Shown: in pieces, positions 63,413 through 64,000 of the stretch
Position numbering within the stretch: the first letter of the stretch is position 1
Layout of the letters: every line of letters starts with the position of its first letter
Assembly (NCBI GenBank): GCA_036925085.1
Contig: JAUPFP010000007.1
Coordinates: 1,121,501 to 1,185,500, forward strand
Source of the DNA: Brachycybe producta
Lineage: Eukaryota; Arthropoda; Diplopoda; Playtdesmida; Andrognathidae
DNA length: 64,000 nucleotides
Reading direction: 5' to 3'
The notes under the pieces: model-generated
The model's input: only the letters and a program-made list of their open reading frames with translations
Told to the model about the DNA's origin: nothing
Databases searched by the model: none
Program-made: the position numbers and the translations under genes

Positions 63413-64000
63413 AGCTTAAAGAGGCACTTGTCTGAGTCAAACTTATATGGAAGACGACCCACATTTTTTTAAGCCATTCCCTCTCTTCCATAAAATAATC
63501 CTTCTTTTCTATGTATGTAAATGGAGATGTTCATTTTTGTTGTTTTTCTTCTTTTTCTAAACTTGTCCGAAAAACACAACACACCACACAATTATCGGTT
63601 GTCAAGGTAACAATAGTTTCGCTCCCAATTTAATTGAACAACTCTCTCTTTTCTCTGAGAAAAAAATACTTGAAAGAATATGACCACCAAAACCAAGTTA
63701 GTAGTAAGTAGTAGTAGTGACTTTACATAGAAGAGTAAGAAGTCATATTATGTGTGTCTGGAAGAAGTTTATGAGATTGGGATTGTGTTTCTCCACAACA
63801 ATTGATTTTACTTACAGGTTTTCGCCATCTGTTTGTGTCAATAGAAAAAAAAAAAATAAGAGGACATGTTTTAACAACATCCACCCACCACCTTTATACC
63901 CTCCTCTACCCTTACCACTACCCTCCTCCACATACAAACTTCCAAGTCTCTCCAAACCCTCCTCCTCCTCCTCCTCTCCACCAATAAACCAAGAGATTAA
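63413..64000. other. Intergenic DNA with C/T-rich end
   Basis: TAGTAGTAAGTAGTAGTAGT at 63698, then CCACCCACCACC and CTCCTCCTCCTCCTCC patches after 63880. No gene. Confidence 0.5.

Noticed and set aside
1-64000. Telomeric repeats, rRNA or retrovirus-like LTRs
   Set aside because: No TTAGG-type arrays, no rRNA-like conserved blocks, and no LTR pairs or reverse-transcriptase motifs were found by reading.

Overview
This window looks like a gene-free stretch of an animal nuclear genome. It is AT-rich, full of long microsatellites and C or G homopolymer runs, and packed with short non-autonomous DNA transposons (MITEs and foldback elements). None of the open frames looks like a conserved gene. The one recognisable protein trace is the N-terminal helix-turn-helix region of a mariner/DUF4817-type transposase at 17790-17946, which occurs as an inverted duplicate. 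That protein type and the microsatellite style suggest an arthropod, but this is an inference and the species cannot be named. No tRNA, rRNA, CRISPR array, operon or bacterial signal was found.

Repeat families, with labels used only in this report: (1) FB9, about 200 bp foldback, ends ACAGGCA...TGCCTGT, 9-bp target-site duplications (TSDs); full copies at 2318, 22280, 22529, 26293, 29523, 42214, 42419, 42623 and 43530, a relative at 11234, a fragment at 60600. (2) PALB, a palindromic element carrying GAAACTAGAAGGGTAGC, at least 11 copies. (3) GNA, ends GGTGGCTGAATA, about 555 bp, at 7548, 9142 and 42933. (4) TTA-3R, about 897 bp, ends TTAAGAG, three internal subrepeats of about 190 bp, at 34680, 52888 and 61773. 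(5) TTA-P, a large palindrome with related ends, at 11803 and 46530. (6) ATACC element at 44888 and 50130, with fragments at 11138 and 60400. (7) GATC element with end motif GATCAATTCTGGCTTGTCAA at 6083, 10051 and 62908. (8) GAGACC element at 31946 and 37870. (9) A degenerate 16-bp motif close to GCGCCAAACTGAATAA at seven loci. Several single-copy or two-copy foldbacks complete the set.

Layout: 1-11 kb has mixed MITEs and simple repeats; 11-19 kb has the ACTAGTGGGG element, TTA-P and the duplicated transposase fragment; 19-34 kb has two strong hairpins, FB9 copies and a doubly nested hAT-like locus at 29778-30400; 34-39 kb has TTA-3R and simple sequence; 39.2-41.3 kb is a minisatellite almost free of C on the + strand; 42-43.8 kb has three FB9 elements in a row, each bounded by related 9-mers, then GNA and another FB9; 44-54 kb is the most heavily nested part; 54-64 kb has a perfect 78-bp palindrome between two long TA arrays, an inverted TTA-3R copy and the GATC element.

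The genes do not work together in any visible way because there are none. What can be read is an insertion history: at least seven elements sit inside other elements, several with target-site duplications visible by eye. Identities and boundaries were judged by eye, without alignment software.
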